This document shows, in pieces, positions 32,295-41,355 of a stretch of 64,000 nt of DNA. The notes below the pieces were generated by a model. The model did not search any database. It was not told where the DNA came from and saw nothing but the letters and a program-made list of their open reading frames with translations. Positions within the stretch are counted from its first letter, which is position 1; every line of letters starts with the position of its first letter. A program made the position numbers and the translations under genes. The stretch comes from Deltaproteobacteria bacterium (GTDB lineage: Bacteria; Myxococcota; Myxococcia; Myxococcales; Anaeromyxobacteraceae): NCBI GenBank assembly GCA_016214955.1, contig JACRMN010000020.1, positions 78,861 to 142,860 of the forward strand, read 5' to 3'.

Positions 32295-35200
32295 GTGCTC
32301 ATCTCCGACTTCGCCATCCGGAAGCCGGTGGTCACCGTCACCGCCATGGTGGCCCTGGTGGTCTTCGGCCTCCTGGCCCTGGTCAACCTGCAGACCGACG
32401 AGTACCCCGACGTCCAGGCCCCCATCATCGGCATCACCATCGTCTACCCGGGCGCCTCGCCGGCGGTGGTGGAGCGGGAGATCATCAACCCCATCGAGGA
32501 GCGGCTCTTCACCATCAGCGGCATCGACGGGCCCAAGACCACCGCCAACGCCGTCGACTCGCTGGCCCAGTTCACCGTCTTCTTCCACCACGACAAGAAC
32601 GTGCAGCAGGCCTCGCAGGACATCCGCGACGCCATCAGCGCGGTGCGGGCCGACCTGCCGGCGGAGATGAAGGAGCCCATCCTCACCCGCTTCGACCCCT
32701 CCGACGAGCCCATCGTCTCCCTCACGCTCACCTCGGCGAGCCTCTCCAGCGCGGCGCTGACCCGCATCGCCGACCCCACCGTCATCCGCGAGATCCGCTC
32801 CGTCCCCGGCGTGGCCCAGGCCACGGTGGTGGGCGGGGTCAAGCCGGAGATGACGGTGCAGATCCGCCCCCAGGCGCTGCAGGCGGCCGGGATCTCGGTG
32901 CCGGAGCTGGTGGGGGCGCTGCAGGCGCAGAACCTGGCGGCGCCGGTGGGCCGGATCAACGCGGCCTTCGACGAGCGCACCATCCGCCTGAAGGGCCGGC
33001 TGGAGACGCCCGAGGACTTCGCCGCCGTGCCGGTGGCCCAGCGCGGCGGCCGGGCCATCCGGCTGGGCGAGGTGGCCGACGTCTTCGTGGGGGCCGAGGA
33101 GGCCCGGACGCTGGCGCTCTACGACTCCCGCGAGGCGGTGGGCATCGAGATCCTCAAGGCCAAGGGGGCCTCGACCACCCGCGTGGCCGGCCAGATCCGC
33201 GAGAAGGTGAAGGAGCTGCAGGCGCGGCTCCCGGCCGGCGCCAAGCTGGAGGTGGTCCGCGACGCCGGGGTGCGGGTGGCCAGCGCCGTGCGCAACACCC
33301 AGTGGGCGCTGGTGGAAGGGGCGGCCCTGACGGTGCTGGTGGTGTTCCTGTTCCTCAACTCCTGGCGCTCCACGGTGATCACCGGCCTGGCCCTGCCCAT
33401 CTCGGTGCTGGCCGGGTTCGTCTCGGTGTGGCTCTTCGGGTTCACCCTCAACACCATGTCGCTGCTGGGCCTGACGCTGGCCATCGGCATCCTCATCGAC
33501 GACGCCATCGTGGTGCGCGAGAACATCGTGCGCCACATCGAGATGGGGAAGGACCACTTCACCGCCTCGCGCGAGGGCACGGCCCAGATCGGCCTGGCGG
33601 TCACCGCCACCACCCTCTCCATCGTCGCGGTCTTCGTCCCGGTGGCCTTCATGCCCGGCGTGGCCGGCCAGTGGTTCAAGCCCTTCGGGCTCACCATGGC
33701 CTGCGCCGTGCTGGTCTCGCTCTTCGTCTCCTTCTCGCTCGACCCCATGCTCTCGGCCTACTGGGCCGATCCCCAGACCGAGGCCCACGAGCGCCGCAAC
33801 CCCATCGCCCGCGCGGTGGACCGCTTCAACCGCTGGTTCGACCGGCAGGCCGACAACTACACCCGGGTGGTGGGCTGGGCGCTCGATCACCGCTGGCTCA
33901 TGACCCTGGTGATCGCGCCGGGCACCATGGTCCTGGCGCTCTGGCTCCAGGCCACGTTCGGCGGCAGCCAGTTCGTGCCCAACTCCGATCGCGGCGAGAT
34001 CAGCATCAGCGTCGAGACGCCGCCGGGCTCCAACCTGGCCTACACGCGCCGCAAGGTGGAGGAGACGGTGCGCCGGGTGAAGGCCCGCCCCGAGGTGGCC
34101 TACACCTACGCCACCCTGGGGACGCCGCTGCCGCTGCGCACCCCGGGCGTCGACCAGGCGGTGATCTACGTGCGCCTGGTGCCGCGCGAGCAGCGCAAGC
34201 TCTCCCAGGTGCAGCTCGGGGCCGAGCTGCGCCGCGAGCTGGCCAGCCTGGGCGGGGCCTCGGTGGCGGTCTTCACCAGCGGTTTCGGCGGCGCCTTCAA
34301 GCAGATCGCGCTCGAGCTGCGGGCCCCCTCCGGCTCCGATCCGCTGCGGCTGGTGGAGCACGCGGAGAAGATCTCGGCCGCGGTGAAGAAGGTGCCGGGG
34401 GCGGCCGACGTCGGGCTCTCCACCCGCGGCCAGGCGCCGGAGCTGGTGGTGGAGCTGGATCGGCCGCTGGCCGGCTCGCTGGGCATCACCGCCGGCCAGG
34501 TGGCCTCCTCGCTGCGGCCGGCCTTCGCCGGGGTCGACGCCGGCGACTGGGTGGACCCCACCGGCGAGACCCGCGACGTCACCCTGCGGCTCTCGCCCGA
34601 GGCCCGGGAGCGGGCCAGCGACCTGGCGGCGCTGCCGCTCGTGGTCCAGGGAGCCGACGGGCGGCCCGCGATGCTGCCGCTCGGCCAGGTGGCCCGGGTG
34701 CAGCAGGGGGTGGGGCCGGCGCAGATCGACCACCTGAACCGCGACCTGGTGGTCAACGTCCAGGCCAACACCGACGGGCGGCCACTCTCGGAGGTGATGA
34801 GCGGGATCTGGAAGGCGCTGGCGCCCATTCCCATGCCCCCCGGCTACAAGCTCACCGAGGGCGGCGAGGCCCGCGACCAGGACGAGGTCTTCACGCAGAT
34901 GTTCACCGCGCTGGCCGTGGCGGTGCTGCTCATGTACCTGATCCTCGTCGTCCAGTTCGGCTCGTTCCTCGACCCCATCGCCATCCTCGTCTCGCTGCCG
35001 CTCTCGCTCATCGGGGTGGTGGTGGCGCTCATCCTCACCGGCGACACGCTCAACATCATGAGCATGATCGGCCTCATGCTGCTGGCGGGCATCGTGGCCA
35101 AGAACGCCATCCTGCTCGTCGACTTCGCCAAGTGGGCGCGGGAGCGGGGCACGCCGCTGCGCGAGGCGCTCATCGAGGCGGGGCGGGTGCGGCTGCGCCC

Positions 35201-35507
35201 CATCCTCATGACCACCTTCGCGCTCATCGCCGGCATGGTGCCGGTGGCGCTGGGGCTCGACGAGGGCGGCGACTTCAACGCGCCCATGGGCCGGGCCGTC
35301 ATCGGCGGCACCATCACCTCCACCATCCTCACGCTGGTGATGATCCCCACCGTCTACGAGATCCTCGACGGCGGGAAGCAGTGGATCCTGGGACTCCTGC
35401 GGCGGGTGTTCGGAGGAAGCCCCGGTGCCGGACACGGGAGCCCCGGTGCCGGACACGGCGCCCCGGGGGCCCCGTCCCCGGTGCCTCAGCAGCGCAAGGA
35501 GCCCTGA
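32295..35507 (+). CDS. RND-family efflux permease (HAE1/AcrB-like)
   Basis: A 1070-residue proton-driven exporter starting at GTG after GGGAGG. It has the expected 12 transmembrane helices and two large periplasmic loops; helix 4 carries the proton-relay acidic pair in GILIDDAIVVREN and helix 10-11 has GIVAKNAILLVDFA. Family drugs, dyes or lipids are possible substrates. The C-terminus is extended by Gly/Pro-rich residues made by a 21-base direct repeat (35418 and 35439) encoding GSPGAGH. No TolC gene follows, so the pump shares an outer-membrane channel encoded elsewhere. Confidence 0.93.
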   Translation: MLISDFAIRKPVVTVTAMVALVVFGLLALVNLQTDEYPDVQAPIIGITIVYPGASPAVVEREIINPIEERLFTISGIDGPKTTANAVDSLAQFTVFFHHDKNVQQASQDIRDAISAVRADLPAEMKEPILTRFDPSDEPIVSLTLTSASLSSAALTRIADPTVIREIRSVPGVAQATVVGGVKPEMTVQIRPQALQAAGISVPELVGALQAQNLAAPVGRINAAFDERTIRLKGRLETPEDFAAVPVAQRGGRAIRLGEVADVFVGAEEARTLALYDSREAVGIEILKAKGASTTRVAGQIREKVKELQARLPAGAKLEVVRDAGVRVASAVRNTQWALVEGAALTVLVVFLFLNSWRSTVITGLALPISVLAGFVSVWLFGFTLNTMSLLGLTLAIGILIDDAIVVRENIVRHIEMGKDHFTASREGTAQIGLAVTATTLSIVAVFVPVAFMPGVAGQWFKPFGLTMACAVLVSLFVSFSLDPMLSAYWADPQTEAHERRNPIARAVDRFNRWFDRQADNYTRVVGWALDHRWLMTLVIAPGTMVLALWLQATFGGSQFVPNSDRGEISISVETPPGSNLAYTRRKVEETVRRVKARPEVAYTYATLGTPLPLRTPGVDQAVIYVRLVPREQRKLSQVQLGAELRRELASLGGASVAVFTSGFGGAFKQIALELRAPSGSDPLRLVEHAEKISAAVKKVPGAADVGLSTRGQAPELVVELDRPLAGSLGITAGQVASSLRPAFAGVDAGDWVDPTGETRDVTLRLSPEARERASDLAALPLVVQGADGRPAMLPLGQVARVQQGVGPAQIDHLNRDLVVNVQANTDGRPLSEVMSGIWKALAPIPMPPGYKLTEGGEARDQDEVFTQMFTALAVAVLLMYLILVVQFGSFLDPIAILVSLPLSLIGVVVALILTGDTLNIMSMIGLMLLAGIVAKNAILLVDFAKWARERGTPLREALIEAGRVRLRPILMTTFALIAGMVPVALGLDEGGDFNAPMGRAVIGGTITSTILTLVMIPTVYEILDGGKQWILGLLRRVFGGSPGAGHGSPGAGHGAPGAPSPVPQQRKEP

Positions 35508-35577
35508 GCGCGGGGGAGACCAGGGGCTCCCCGAGGGATCCACCCACCCGAGCCTGACCCTCGGCCGCGGCACACGC

Positions 35578-35711
35578 CGGAGGCAGGCCCGCGGCCGAAC
35601 CTCCTCAAGGCCCCGGAAATACGGTGACAATCCGTAGGTGCGGCGCGGGCTTCAGCTTCGCGGCGTCAAATCGCCACAGTGCGGGCCGAGAGTGCAAATC
35701 CATACCCTCCG
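35578..35711 (+). promoter_or_regulatory. Cobalamin-riboswitch-like leader (candidate)
   Basis: The leader has GGAA followed by ACGGTGACAATCCGT, very like the P3 arm GGTG-AA-ATCC of cobalamin riboswitches, then CGCCACAGTG resembling the B12 box GCCACTG, and ends ATACCCTCC where the family has ACCTGCC. CGGAGG (35578-35583) can pair with CCTCCG (35706-35711) to close the element as P2 does. The usual CCCGC-ACTGT segment after P3 is not recognisable, so the call is tentative. It lies 18 bases before a Cys/His-rich exported protein gene. Confidence 0.4.
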
Positions 35712-35729
35712 ACTGGTTCGTTGCCCCCG

Positions 35730-36236
35730 ATGACCCGTCTCGCCCACACATCGCAGGTCGCCCGCCTGGCGGCGGTGCTGGTGGCGCTCGCCCTCTCGGG
35801 CCTGCCGCGAGCCGCGGCCCTGGCCGCTCCCGAGGAGGCGCACCGCTGCTCCTGCCGCGCCCACGGCGACCACGACTGCACCTGCGCCAAGTGCGCCGCC
35901 ATCGCCGCCAGGCGCCGCGCCGCCGAGGCCGGCGCCGCCACGCCGCCTTGCCACGCCGCGCCTGCCGGCGTGGCCACGCCCGAGCGCCACACGCCGCCCG
36001 GCCCGTGCATCACCGGCTCCTGCGGAGCGCCCGAGGAGCCGCGCCCGGCGGTGAACGGCGTCGACCCCTTCACGCTGCCCGCCGGGGCGCCTCGCCCCGC
36101 GCCGCCGCCGGTCGCGGCGCTCCCGGGAGCGCTGCCGGGGCCACAGCACCAGCCGCAGCCTCCCGAGCCGCCCCCTCCGCGCGCCGCCGGTGCGTGCGCC
36201 CGGGCGGCACTCGCCGCGGGTTCGCAGGCTCGCTGA
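35730..36236 (+). CDS. Exported Cys/His-rich protein, possible metal binder
   Basis: A 168-residue protein with a Sec signal peptide (about residues 1-31, LAAVLVALALSGLPRAAALA). A dense metal-ligand patch follows: HRCSCRAHGDHDCTCAKC, then PPCHAAP, later HTPPGPCITGSC, and a long Pro-rich tail. It does not match a family I can name. The ATG giving MTRLAHTS is chosen because the signal peptide follows directly, although no good ribosome site is visible. With the cobalamin-riboswitch-like leader, a role in cobalt or other transition-metal handling is an attractive inference. Confidence 0.6.
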   Translation: MTRLAHTSQVARLAAVLVALALSGLPRAAALAAPEEAHRCSCRAHGDHDCTCAKCAAIAARRRAAEAGAATPPCHAAPAGVATPERHTPPGPCITGSCGAPEEPRPAVNGVDPFTLPAGAPRPAPPPVAALPGALPGPQHQPQPPEPPPPRAAGACARAALAAGSQAR

Positions 36237-36288
36237 ACGCACACCCGGCACCTGCAGGCGGTGGGCGCATGCCCTCTGCCCGCCGCCG

Positions 36289-36322
36289 CGCTCCGGGGGG
36301 TACCCACCCTCCACCCGGAGCG
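36289..36322. terminator. Hairpin downstream of the Cys/His-rich gene
   Basis: CGCTCCGGG (36289-36297) pairs with CCCGGAGCG (36314-36322), a perfect 9-bp stem with a 16-base loop and no T-tract. The rest of the 268-base gap to the HTH gene shows nothing recognisable. Confidence 0.45.
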
Positions 36323-36504
36323 GCGCAGATGCCGCGAGCCCACCGGTCGTCGACCGGGAGGGCGCGCCGACTGGTCCTCGGCGCCGTGCGCCGGTTTGCC
36401 TGCGGCTCCGGGGCGGGGGACGCCCGTCGGCGCGCGCAGGTCGCTCGAGGCCGTCTCACGTCATCCGAAACCCCATCCACCGCAGAGGCGGTGGGAGGCA
36501 CGTC

Positions 36505-36672
36505 GTGTCACGCAAGCGATTCGATTCCACGGAGGTCGAGAAGATCCTGCGGGAGTACCAGTCCGGCGAGAAGGTGCCCGTCCTCTGCCGCCGCCATGGC
36601 GTCAGCGAGCAGACCTTCTACCTGTGGCTGGCGCGCTGGCGCCGCCTGGAGGCGGTGCCGACCGCGGGGTAG
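36505..36672 (+). CDS. Orphan transposase-type HTH protein (IS3 OrfA-like)
   Basis: A 55-residue protein starting at GTG, 7 bases after GGGAGG. It is almost only the HTH_Tnp_1 helix-turn-helix of IS3-type OrfA: RKRFDSTEVEKILREY, then PVLCRRHGVSEQTFYLW and a short tail. No OrfB, no second transposase frame and no terminal inverted repeats are seen nearby, and the frame is intact with a good ribosome site. It is either the last trace of an insertion sequence or a domesticated small DNA-binding protein. Confidence 0.7.
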   Translation: MSRKRFDSTEVEKILREYQSGEKVPVLCRRHGVSEQTFYLWLARWRRLEAVPTAG

Positions 36673-36698
36673 CCGGGGCCCGGCCCGGAGCCCGGGGA

Positions 36699-36728
36699 GA
36701 GGCGGCGCGCCAGCCGGCGCGCCGTCTC
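36699..36728. terminator. Bidirectional terminator between convergent genes
   Basis: A stem of about 13 pairs with a 4-base loop (GGCGCGCC-AGCC-GGCGCGCC core, extended by GAG/CTC-type pairs) is followed by CCTTTCC. It lies between the stop of the HTH gene and the stop of the minus-strand binding-protein gene. Confidence 0.65.
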
Positions 36729-36740
36729 CTTTCCGGGCGG

Positions 36741-37919
36741 CTACTCCATCTCCAGCGACTTGTAGACGCCCTTGCCGTCCATGACGGTGCCCCAGACCTT
36801 GTGCGAGCCCTGGTGCTCGGAGGGGCCGAAGTTGACGATGGCGCCGATGCCCAGGTCGAGCCCGCGGATGGTCTCGAGGGTGTCGACCAGCCGCTCGGTG
36901 TCGAGCTGCCTGCCCGTGCGGCGCAGGGCCTCGACGAGCACGGTGCCGGCCACGTAGCCCTCCAGCGAGACGAAGTCGGGCGCCTCGCCGGTGGAGTAGC
37001 GCTTCAGGAGGTCGCGGTAGCGGAGGATGGCGGTGGCGTGCGAGGTCGGCAGCGGCACCACCTGGGTGACGATGACGCCCTCGGCATAGCGCGGCCCGAG
37101 GTTGGCGAGCTCCTCGGCGAAGGCGGTCGAGCCCACGAAGGAGACGCTGGTGAAGGTGGGCTTGAACCCGCCGTTGACCACCCGCTCGATGAACTTGGCC
37201 GCCGCCTTGTAGGTCGGGACCATGATGATGGCCTCGGCCCGGGCGCGGTTCCTGAGGACGGCGGCCGCGGCCTCGGCCACGTCGGTGGTGTTCCGCTTGT
37301 AGCCCACCCGGAGGATCTTGCCGCTGTCGAAGCCGTAGCGGCGCACCTGGTGGGCCACGCCCGCGAAGCCGGCGTCGCCGTAGGCGTCCTCCTGGGCGAA
37401 GACCGCGATCTGCGAGGGCTTGAGGCGCCGCACCTCCACCAGGTACTTCACCGTGGCGGCCGTCTCCTCCGAGTAGCTCGCCCGGAAGTTGAAGACGTAG
37501 CGGGCCGGCGGATCCTCGCGGAGCAGCGCGGCGCCGGTGAACGCGCCGTAGAACAGCACCCGCTTGTCGAGGGCGTAGGGGACGGCCACCACCGCGGTGG
37601 GCGTGCCGACGTTGCCGGCGATGCCGAAGACCTTCTTGTTCTCCACCAGGTCCTTCATGCACACCTTGGTGCGCTCCGGCTCGTAGCCGTCGTCCTGGGC
37701 CACGAGCCGCAGCTTGCGGCCCGCGACCCCGCCGGCCTCGTTGGCCGCGGCGAAGGCGATCTCCATTCCGGTCTTCATGCCCTTGCCCAGCTCGCGGGCC
37801 CCGCCGGAGAAGGGGGCGCACATCCCGAACACCACCTCGCCGTCGGTCACGCCGTTCACCTGGGCGCGAGCCGGGACGGCCGCGGCGAGGAGGAGGAGCG
37901 CGAGGGCGGGTCGGCGCAT
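36741..37919 (-). CDS. Periplasmic binding protein, branched-chain amino acid (LivJ/Peripla_BP_6) type
   Basis: A 392-residue type I periplasmic binding protein with a cleavable signal peptide (about residues 1-19, ending ARAQ). The mature part starts VTDGEVVFGMCAPFSGGAREL and shows the DDGYEPERT and IAVFAQEDAYGDAGF signatures of the LivJ/ABC-type family. It lies 5 bases downstream of a close paralogue on the minus strand. No permease or ATPase is present, so it may serve as a sensor or share a transporter elsewhere. Unlike its paralogue it is secreted rather than anchored. Confidence 0.88.
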   Translation of the reverse strand: MRRPALALLLLAAAVPARAQVNGVTDGEVVFGMCAPFSGGARELGKGMKTGMEIAFAAANEAGGVAGRKLRLVAQDDGYEPERTKVCMKDLVENKKVFGIAGNVGTPTAVVAVPYALDKRVLFYGAFTGAALLREDPPARYVFNFRASYSEETAATVKYLVEVRRLKPSQIAVFAQEDAYGDAGFAGVAHQVRRYGFDSGKILRVGYKRNTTDVAEAAAAVLRNRARAEAIIMVPTYKAAAKFIERVVNGGFKPTFTSVSFVGSTAFAEELANLGPRYAEGVIVTQVVPLPTSHATAILRYRDLLKRYSTGEAPDFVSLEGYVAGTVLVEALRRTGRQLDTERLVDTLETIRGLDLGIGAIVNFGPSEHQGSHKVWGTVMDGKGVYKSLEME

Positions 37920-37924
37920 GGCGT

Positions 37925-39235
37925 TCACTCGAGCTCGATCGACTTGAACTTGCCCGAGGCCTCCAGCACCGTCCCCCAGAGCTTGTGGGAGGCCTGGTGG
38001 TCGGTCTTGCTGAAGCCCAGCGGGGTGCCGATGCCGAGGTCGAGCCCCTGGATGCCCTCCATCGCCTCGACCAGCTTCTCGGTGGTGAGGTCGGGGCCAG
38101 CGCGGCGCAGCCCCTCGATGAGCACGTTGGCGCCCACGAAGGCCTCGAGCGACGCGAAGGTGGCCGACTCCTCGGGCACGTACTGGGAGAGGGCCTCGCG
38201 GAACTTCATCACCGCCGTGGCGTGGCTGGTGGGCAGCGGCACCACCTGGGTGATGACGATGTCGGTGACCACCTTGGGCCCCAGCGGCACGATCTCCTCG
38301 GCCAGCGAGGCGGAGTTGACCACCGAGGGGTTGGTGAGGATGAGGTCGAGCCCGGCGCTGCGCACCTTCTCGACGAAGTTGGCGGCCGCCTTGTAGGTGG
38401 CCATCATCACCACCGCCTTGAGCTTGCCCGACTCCTTCTTGATGCGGGTCACGGCCTCGTCCACGTCGGCCGAGTTGCGCTTGTAGCCCACGCGCAGGAT
38501 CTGGGCCTCGGTGCGCTTGAAGGGCGCCAGCGCCGAGACCACGCCCTGGAAGCCGGCGTCGCCGAACCCGTCCTCCTGGGCGAAGACGGCGATCTCCTCG
38601 GGCGCCACCCGCCGCACCTGGAGCAGGTAGCGGACGGCGGCGGCGGTCTCCTCCTGGTAGCTGGGCCGGAAGTTGAAGACGTAGCGGTCGGGCGGCTGCT
38701 TCCGCGAGACCGGCGCGCCGGTGTAAGGCGCGTAGAAGAGCACCTTCTTCTCCATGACCATCGGGATGGAGACGGCGGCGGTCACGGTCCCGTAGTTGCC
38801 GACGATGCCGAAGACCTTGCGCTCCTCGAGGAGCTCCTTCATCACCGCCTTGGTGCGCTCCGGCTCGTAGCCGTCGTCGAGCGCCACCAGCCGCAGCCGC
38901 CGGCCGTGGACGCCGCCGGCGGCGTTGGTGGCGGCGAAGGCGGCGTCGATGCCGGCCTTGAGCGCCCGGCCGGTCTCCTTGTTGGCGCCGGAGAAGGGCG
39001 ACGCCATGCCGAACACCACCTCGGTGTCGGAGAGGCCCACCGCCGGAAGGGGCGCGCGCGCCGGGGCGGCCAGCGGCTCGGCGGCCCGGGCCGGCGCCTC
39101 GGCGGTGGAGCCGGAGCTGCGGGCGTAGCGCCAGGCGGCGATGCCGACGCCGGCCACCAGGGCCGACACCAGGCCGATGAGCACGAGCTCGATGCGGCGC
39201 GATCCGATTCCCGATCGCTGCTTCAGGCTGTCCAT
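37925..39235 (-). CDS. Membrane-anchored periplasmic binding protein, LivJ type
   Basis: A 436-residue paralogue of the next gene. It has one uncleaved N-terminal transmembrane helix (about residues 16-36, LVLIGLVSALVAGVGIAAW), an Ala/Pro-rich linker and then the binding protein beginning LSDTEVVFGMASPFSGANKET. Shared motifs include DDGYEPERT, IAVFAQEDGFGDAGF and VVPLPTSHATA. The membrane anchor in place of a cleaved signal, and the absence of transporter subunits, suggest a sensory or ligand-presenting role; this is inferred. First gene of the two-gene unit. Confidence 0.88.
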   Translation of the reverse strand: MDSLKQRSGIGSRRIELVLIGLVSALVAGVGIAAWRYARSSGSTAEAPARAAEPLAAPARAPLPAVGLSDTEVVFGMASPFSGANKETGRALKAGIDAAFAATNAAGGVHGRRLRLVALDDGYEPERTKAVMKELLEERKVFGIVGNYGTVTAAVSIPMVMEKKVLFYAPYTGAPVSRKQPPDRYVFNFRPSYQEETAAAVRYLLQVRRVAPEEIAVFAQEDGFGDAGFQGVVSALAPFKRTEAQILRVGYKRNSADVDEAVTRIKKESGKLKAVVMMATYKAAANFVEKVRSAGLDLILTNPSVVNSASLAEEIVPLGPKVVTDIVITQVVPLPTSHATAVMKFREALSQYVPEESATFASLEAFVGANVLIEGLRRAGPDLTTEKLVEAMEGIQGLDLGIGTPLGFSKTDHQASHKLWGTVLEASGKFKSIELE

Positions 39236-39456
39236 GCGTTCCTCGAGGGCTCCGGCGGGCGGATGCGGGGGAGGGCCGGGAGCGCGGCGTTCGAGTGTAT
39301 CGCAAGGCCCGTGGTGCGAAAGGTGACCACCCGTGGCAACCCTCCGGGGACCAGCGTGATATCGGCAGGTTACGCGCCAGGGGGCGAGGCGGTAGGATGC
39401 CGCCCAGATCCAGGGACCGGCCCGCGCGTTTCACCACCAGGGCCCGGCGGGGCGAC

Positions 39457-40065
39457 GTGACGAGCGACTCCACCGACGAAGAGCTGCTCCTGCGCTTTCG
39501 CGACGGGGACGCCGGGGCCTTCGAGCTCCTCATGCGCCGACACCGCGCCACGGTCTTCACCTTCCTCGCCCGGCTCACCGGCGACCGTCCGCGCGCCGAG
39601 GACCTGCTCCAGGAGACCTGGCTGCGGGTGGTGGCGGCAGCGCCGCGCTGGGAGCCGCGGGCCCGCTTCCGCACCTGGCTCTTCTCCGTGGCCCGCAACC
39701 TGGCCACCGACGAGGCGCGCCGCGCCGTCCACCGGCGCGCCGAGCCGCTCGACGACCCGCCCGGCGACGGCCTCCCCCTCGCCGAGCGGCTCCCCGCCGG
39801 CGACCCCGGCCCGGAGCGGGCTGCCGCCAGCGGAGAGCTGCGCCCGAAGCTCCTCGAGGCGCTGGGCTCTCTGCCGCTCCCGCAGCGCGAGGTCTTCCTG
39901 CTGCGGGAGCAGGCCGGCGTGCCCTTCGCCGAGATCGCCGAGATCACCGGCACGCCCCTGCCCACGGTGAAGAGCCGCATGCGCTACGCCCTCGAGGCGC
40001 TGCAGCGGCGGCTCCTCGAGCTGGGGGTGGAGCCGCCAGCGGCCTCCGGGAGCACCGGCACATGA
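39457..40065 (+). CDS. ECF RNA polymerase sigma factor
   Basis: A sigma-70 family ECF factor of about 202 residues from the GTG at 39457. Region 2 (DEELLLRFRDGDAGAFELLM, LLQETWLRVVAAAPRW) and region 4 (LPLPQREVFLLREQ, PLPTVKSRMRYAL) are both intact. An ATG at 39397 in the same frame would add 20 Arg-rich residues and also has a plausible ribosome site, so the start is uncertain. ATGA overlap with the anti-sigma gene downstream shows an operon and co-regulation. The 220-base gap upstream should hold its promoter. Confidence 0.9.
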   Translation: MTSDSTDEELLLRFRDGDAGAFELLMRRHRATVFTFLARLTGDRPRAEDLLQETWLRVVAAAPRWEPRARFRTWLFSVARNLATDEARRAVHRRAEPLDDPPGDGLPLAERLPAGDPGPERAAASGELRPKLLEALGSLPLPQREVFLLREQAGVPFAEIAEITGTPLPTVKSRMRYALEALQRRLLELGVEPPAASGSTGT

Positions 40066-41351
40066 CCCACGAGAACGCCCGCGAGCTGCTGCTCGACCTC
40101 GCCTACGGCGAGCTCTCCCCGGCAGAGGCCCGGGCCGTCGAGGCCCACCTGGCCGGCTGCGAGGACTGCCGCGCCGAGCGCGACCGCATCGCCGCCACCC
40201 GCCAGCTCATGCAGGGGCTGGGGGAGGAGGAGCCGCCGGGCGGGGAGCGCATCCTCCTGGCGGCGGCGCGCCAGGCGGTGGAGCGGCCGCGCCGGGCGCC
40301 GCTCTTCTCCTGGGTCCGCTTCGCCACCGGCCTCGCCATCCTGATGATCGTGGGCGGGGTGACGATGGAGCTGCTCTCCGCGCGCCGCCCGGCGGTGGAC
40401 GACGCCGAGGAGCGCTACGCCGAGCGGAGCGCCGCGGCGCCGGCCCCGGGCCTCACCCTCGAGGCCCCGCCGGTGCAGCGCGCCCCGGCCGCCCCGCCCC
40501 TCGCCGCGGCCCCGCCGGTGCAGCGCGCCCCGGCCGCCCCGGCCTACGCGGCGGCCCCTCCGCGCGCCAAGGAAGAGAGGCAGGCGCGACCCGCGGACGA
40601 GAGCGCGTCCGCTCCCGGCGACGAGGCGCGCGCGGCGGAGCCGGGGGGCATTCCGATGCCCTCGCCGGGCGCGGCCGGCTCGGCCTCCGAGGTCGCCGTG
40701 GCCCGGCCCCGCGCCGCCGGCGTCGCCCCGGAGTCGAAGGGCGCCTCCGCAGGGCCGCAGGCTGCCGCCTCCCTCCGCGAGGGGGCGCCGGGCGTCGGGT
40801 TCTCCAGGCAGGCCGCTCCGGCACCGGCCGCCGCACCGGCCGCCTCCCGGGCGGAGGCGGCCGACGCCGAGCGAGCGCTCCCGGCCCGCGAGCCGGCGCG
40901 CAAGGTGGCGAGCCGCGACGAGCCGGCAGCCGCCGCCGGGGCCGAGGGCGCCGCGCTGGTCGCCGAGGTCACGCGGCTGCGCGACGGCGGCCTGCTCAAC
41001 GAGGCCCGGCGCCGCCCCGAGCCCTGCCCCGGCGGCGACACCGCGCGCCTGGCCTGGCTCGACGGCCTGGGGGTGGCGCGCCGCTTCGCCCGCACCGGCC
41101 CGCTGCCGGCGGCGATGGGCGCCGGCGAGGCCACCCGCGACCAGTGGTACGACACCCAGGGCCGCCTCCGGTACGCGGTGATCGAGGGCGAGGGGCCGGA
41201 GGGCCGCTTCCGCCGGCGCATCCTCCTCGACCCCGCCGGTGCGGTGCGCTCCGAGGACCCGCCCGGTGGCGCCCCCTGGCCTCGCGCCGACCTCACGCTG
41301 CGCGATCCCGCGGCCGCCTTCTGGGCGCCGCAGCGCTGCACGGGGCGGTGA
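40062..41351 (+). CDS. Zinc-finger anti-sigma factor with long periplasmic domain
   Basis: A 429-residue membrane protein. The N-terminal anti-sigma domain has the HxxxCxxC zinc motif (HLAGCEDC, about residues 27-34), followed by one transmembrane helix (about 87-103, VRFATGLAILMIVGGVT). A very Ala/Pro-rich linker (about 120-300, including a PPVQRAPAAP repeat) leads to a folded C-terminal region with two distant cysteines. It should hold the ECF factor until a periplasmic signal is sensed. The C-terminal domain is not recognised. Confidence 0.85.
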   Translation: MTHENARELLLDLAYGELSPAEARAVEAHLAGCEDCRAERDRIAATRQLMQGLGEEEPPGGERILLAAARQAVERPRRAPLFSWVRFATGLAILMIVGGVTMELLSARRPAVDDAEERYAERSAAAPAPGLTLEAPPVQRAPAAPPLAAAPPVQRAPAAPAYAAAPPRAKEERQARPADESASAPGDEARAAEPGGIPMPSPGAAGSASEVAVARPRAAGVAPESKGASAGPQAAASLREGAPGVGFSRQAAPAPAAAPAASRAEAADAERALPAREPARKVASRDEPAAAAGAEGAALVAEVTRLRDGGLLNEARRRPEPCPGGDTARLAWLDGLGVARRFARTGPLPAAMGAGEATRDQWYDTQGRLRYAVIEGEGPEGRFRRRILLDPAGAVRSEDPPGGAPWPRADLTLRDPAAAFWAPQRCTGR

Positions 41352-41355
41352 GCCG

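Noticed and set aside
30954..35630. A 1558-codon open frame on the minus strand opposite the RND pump genes
   Set aside because: It is a shadow of very GC-rich codons of the + strand adaptor and permease. Its product is His/Gly/Leu-rich without any domain, while the + strand shows clear RND motifs.
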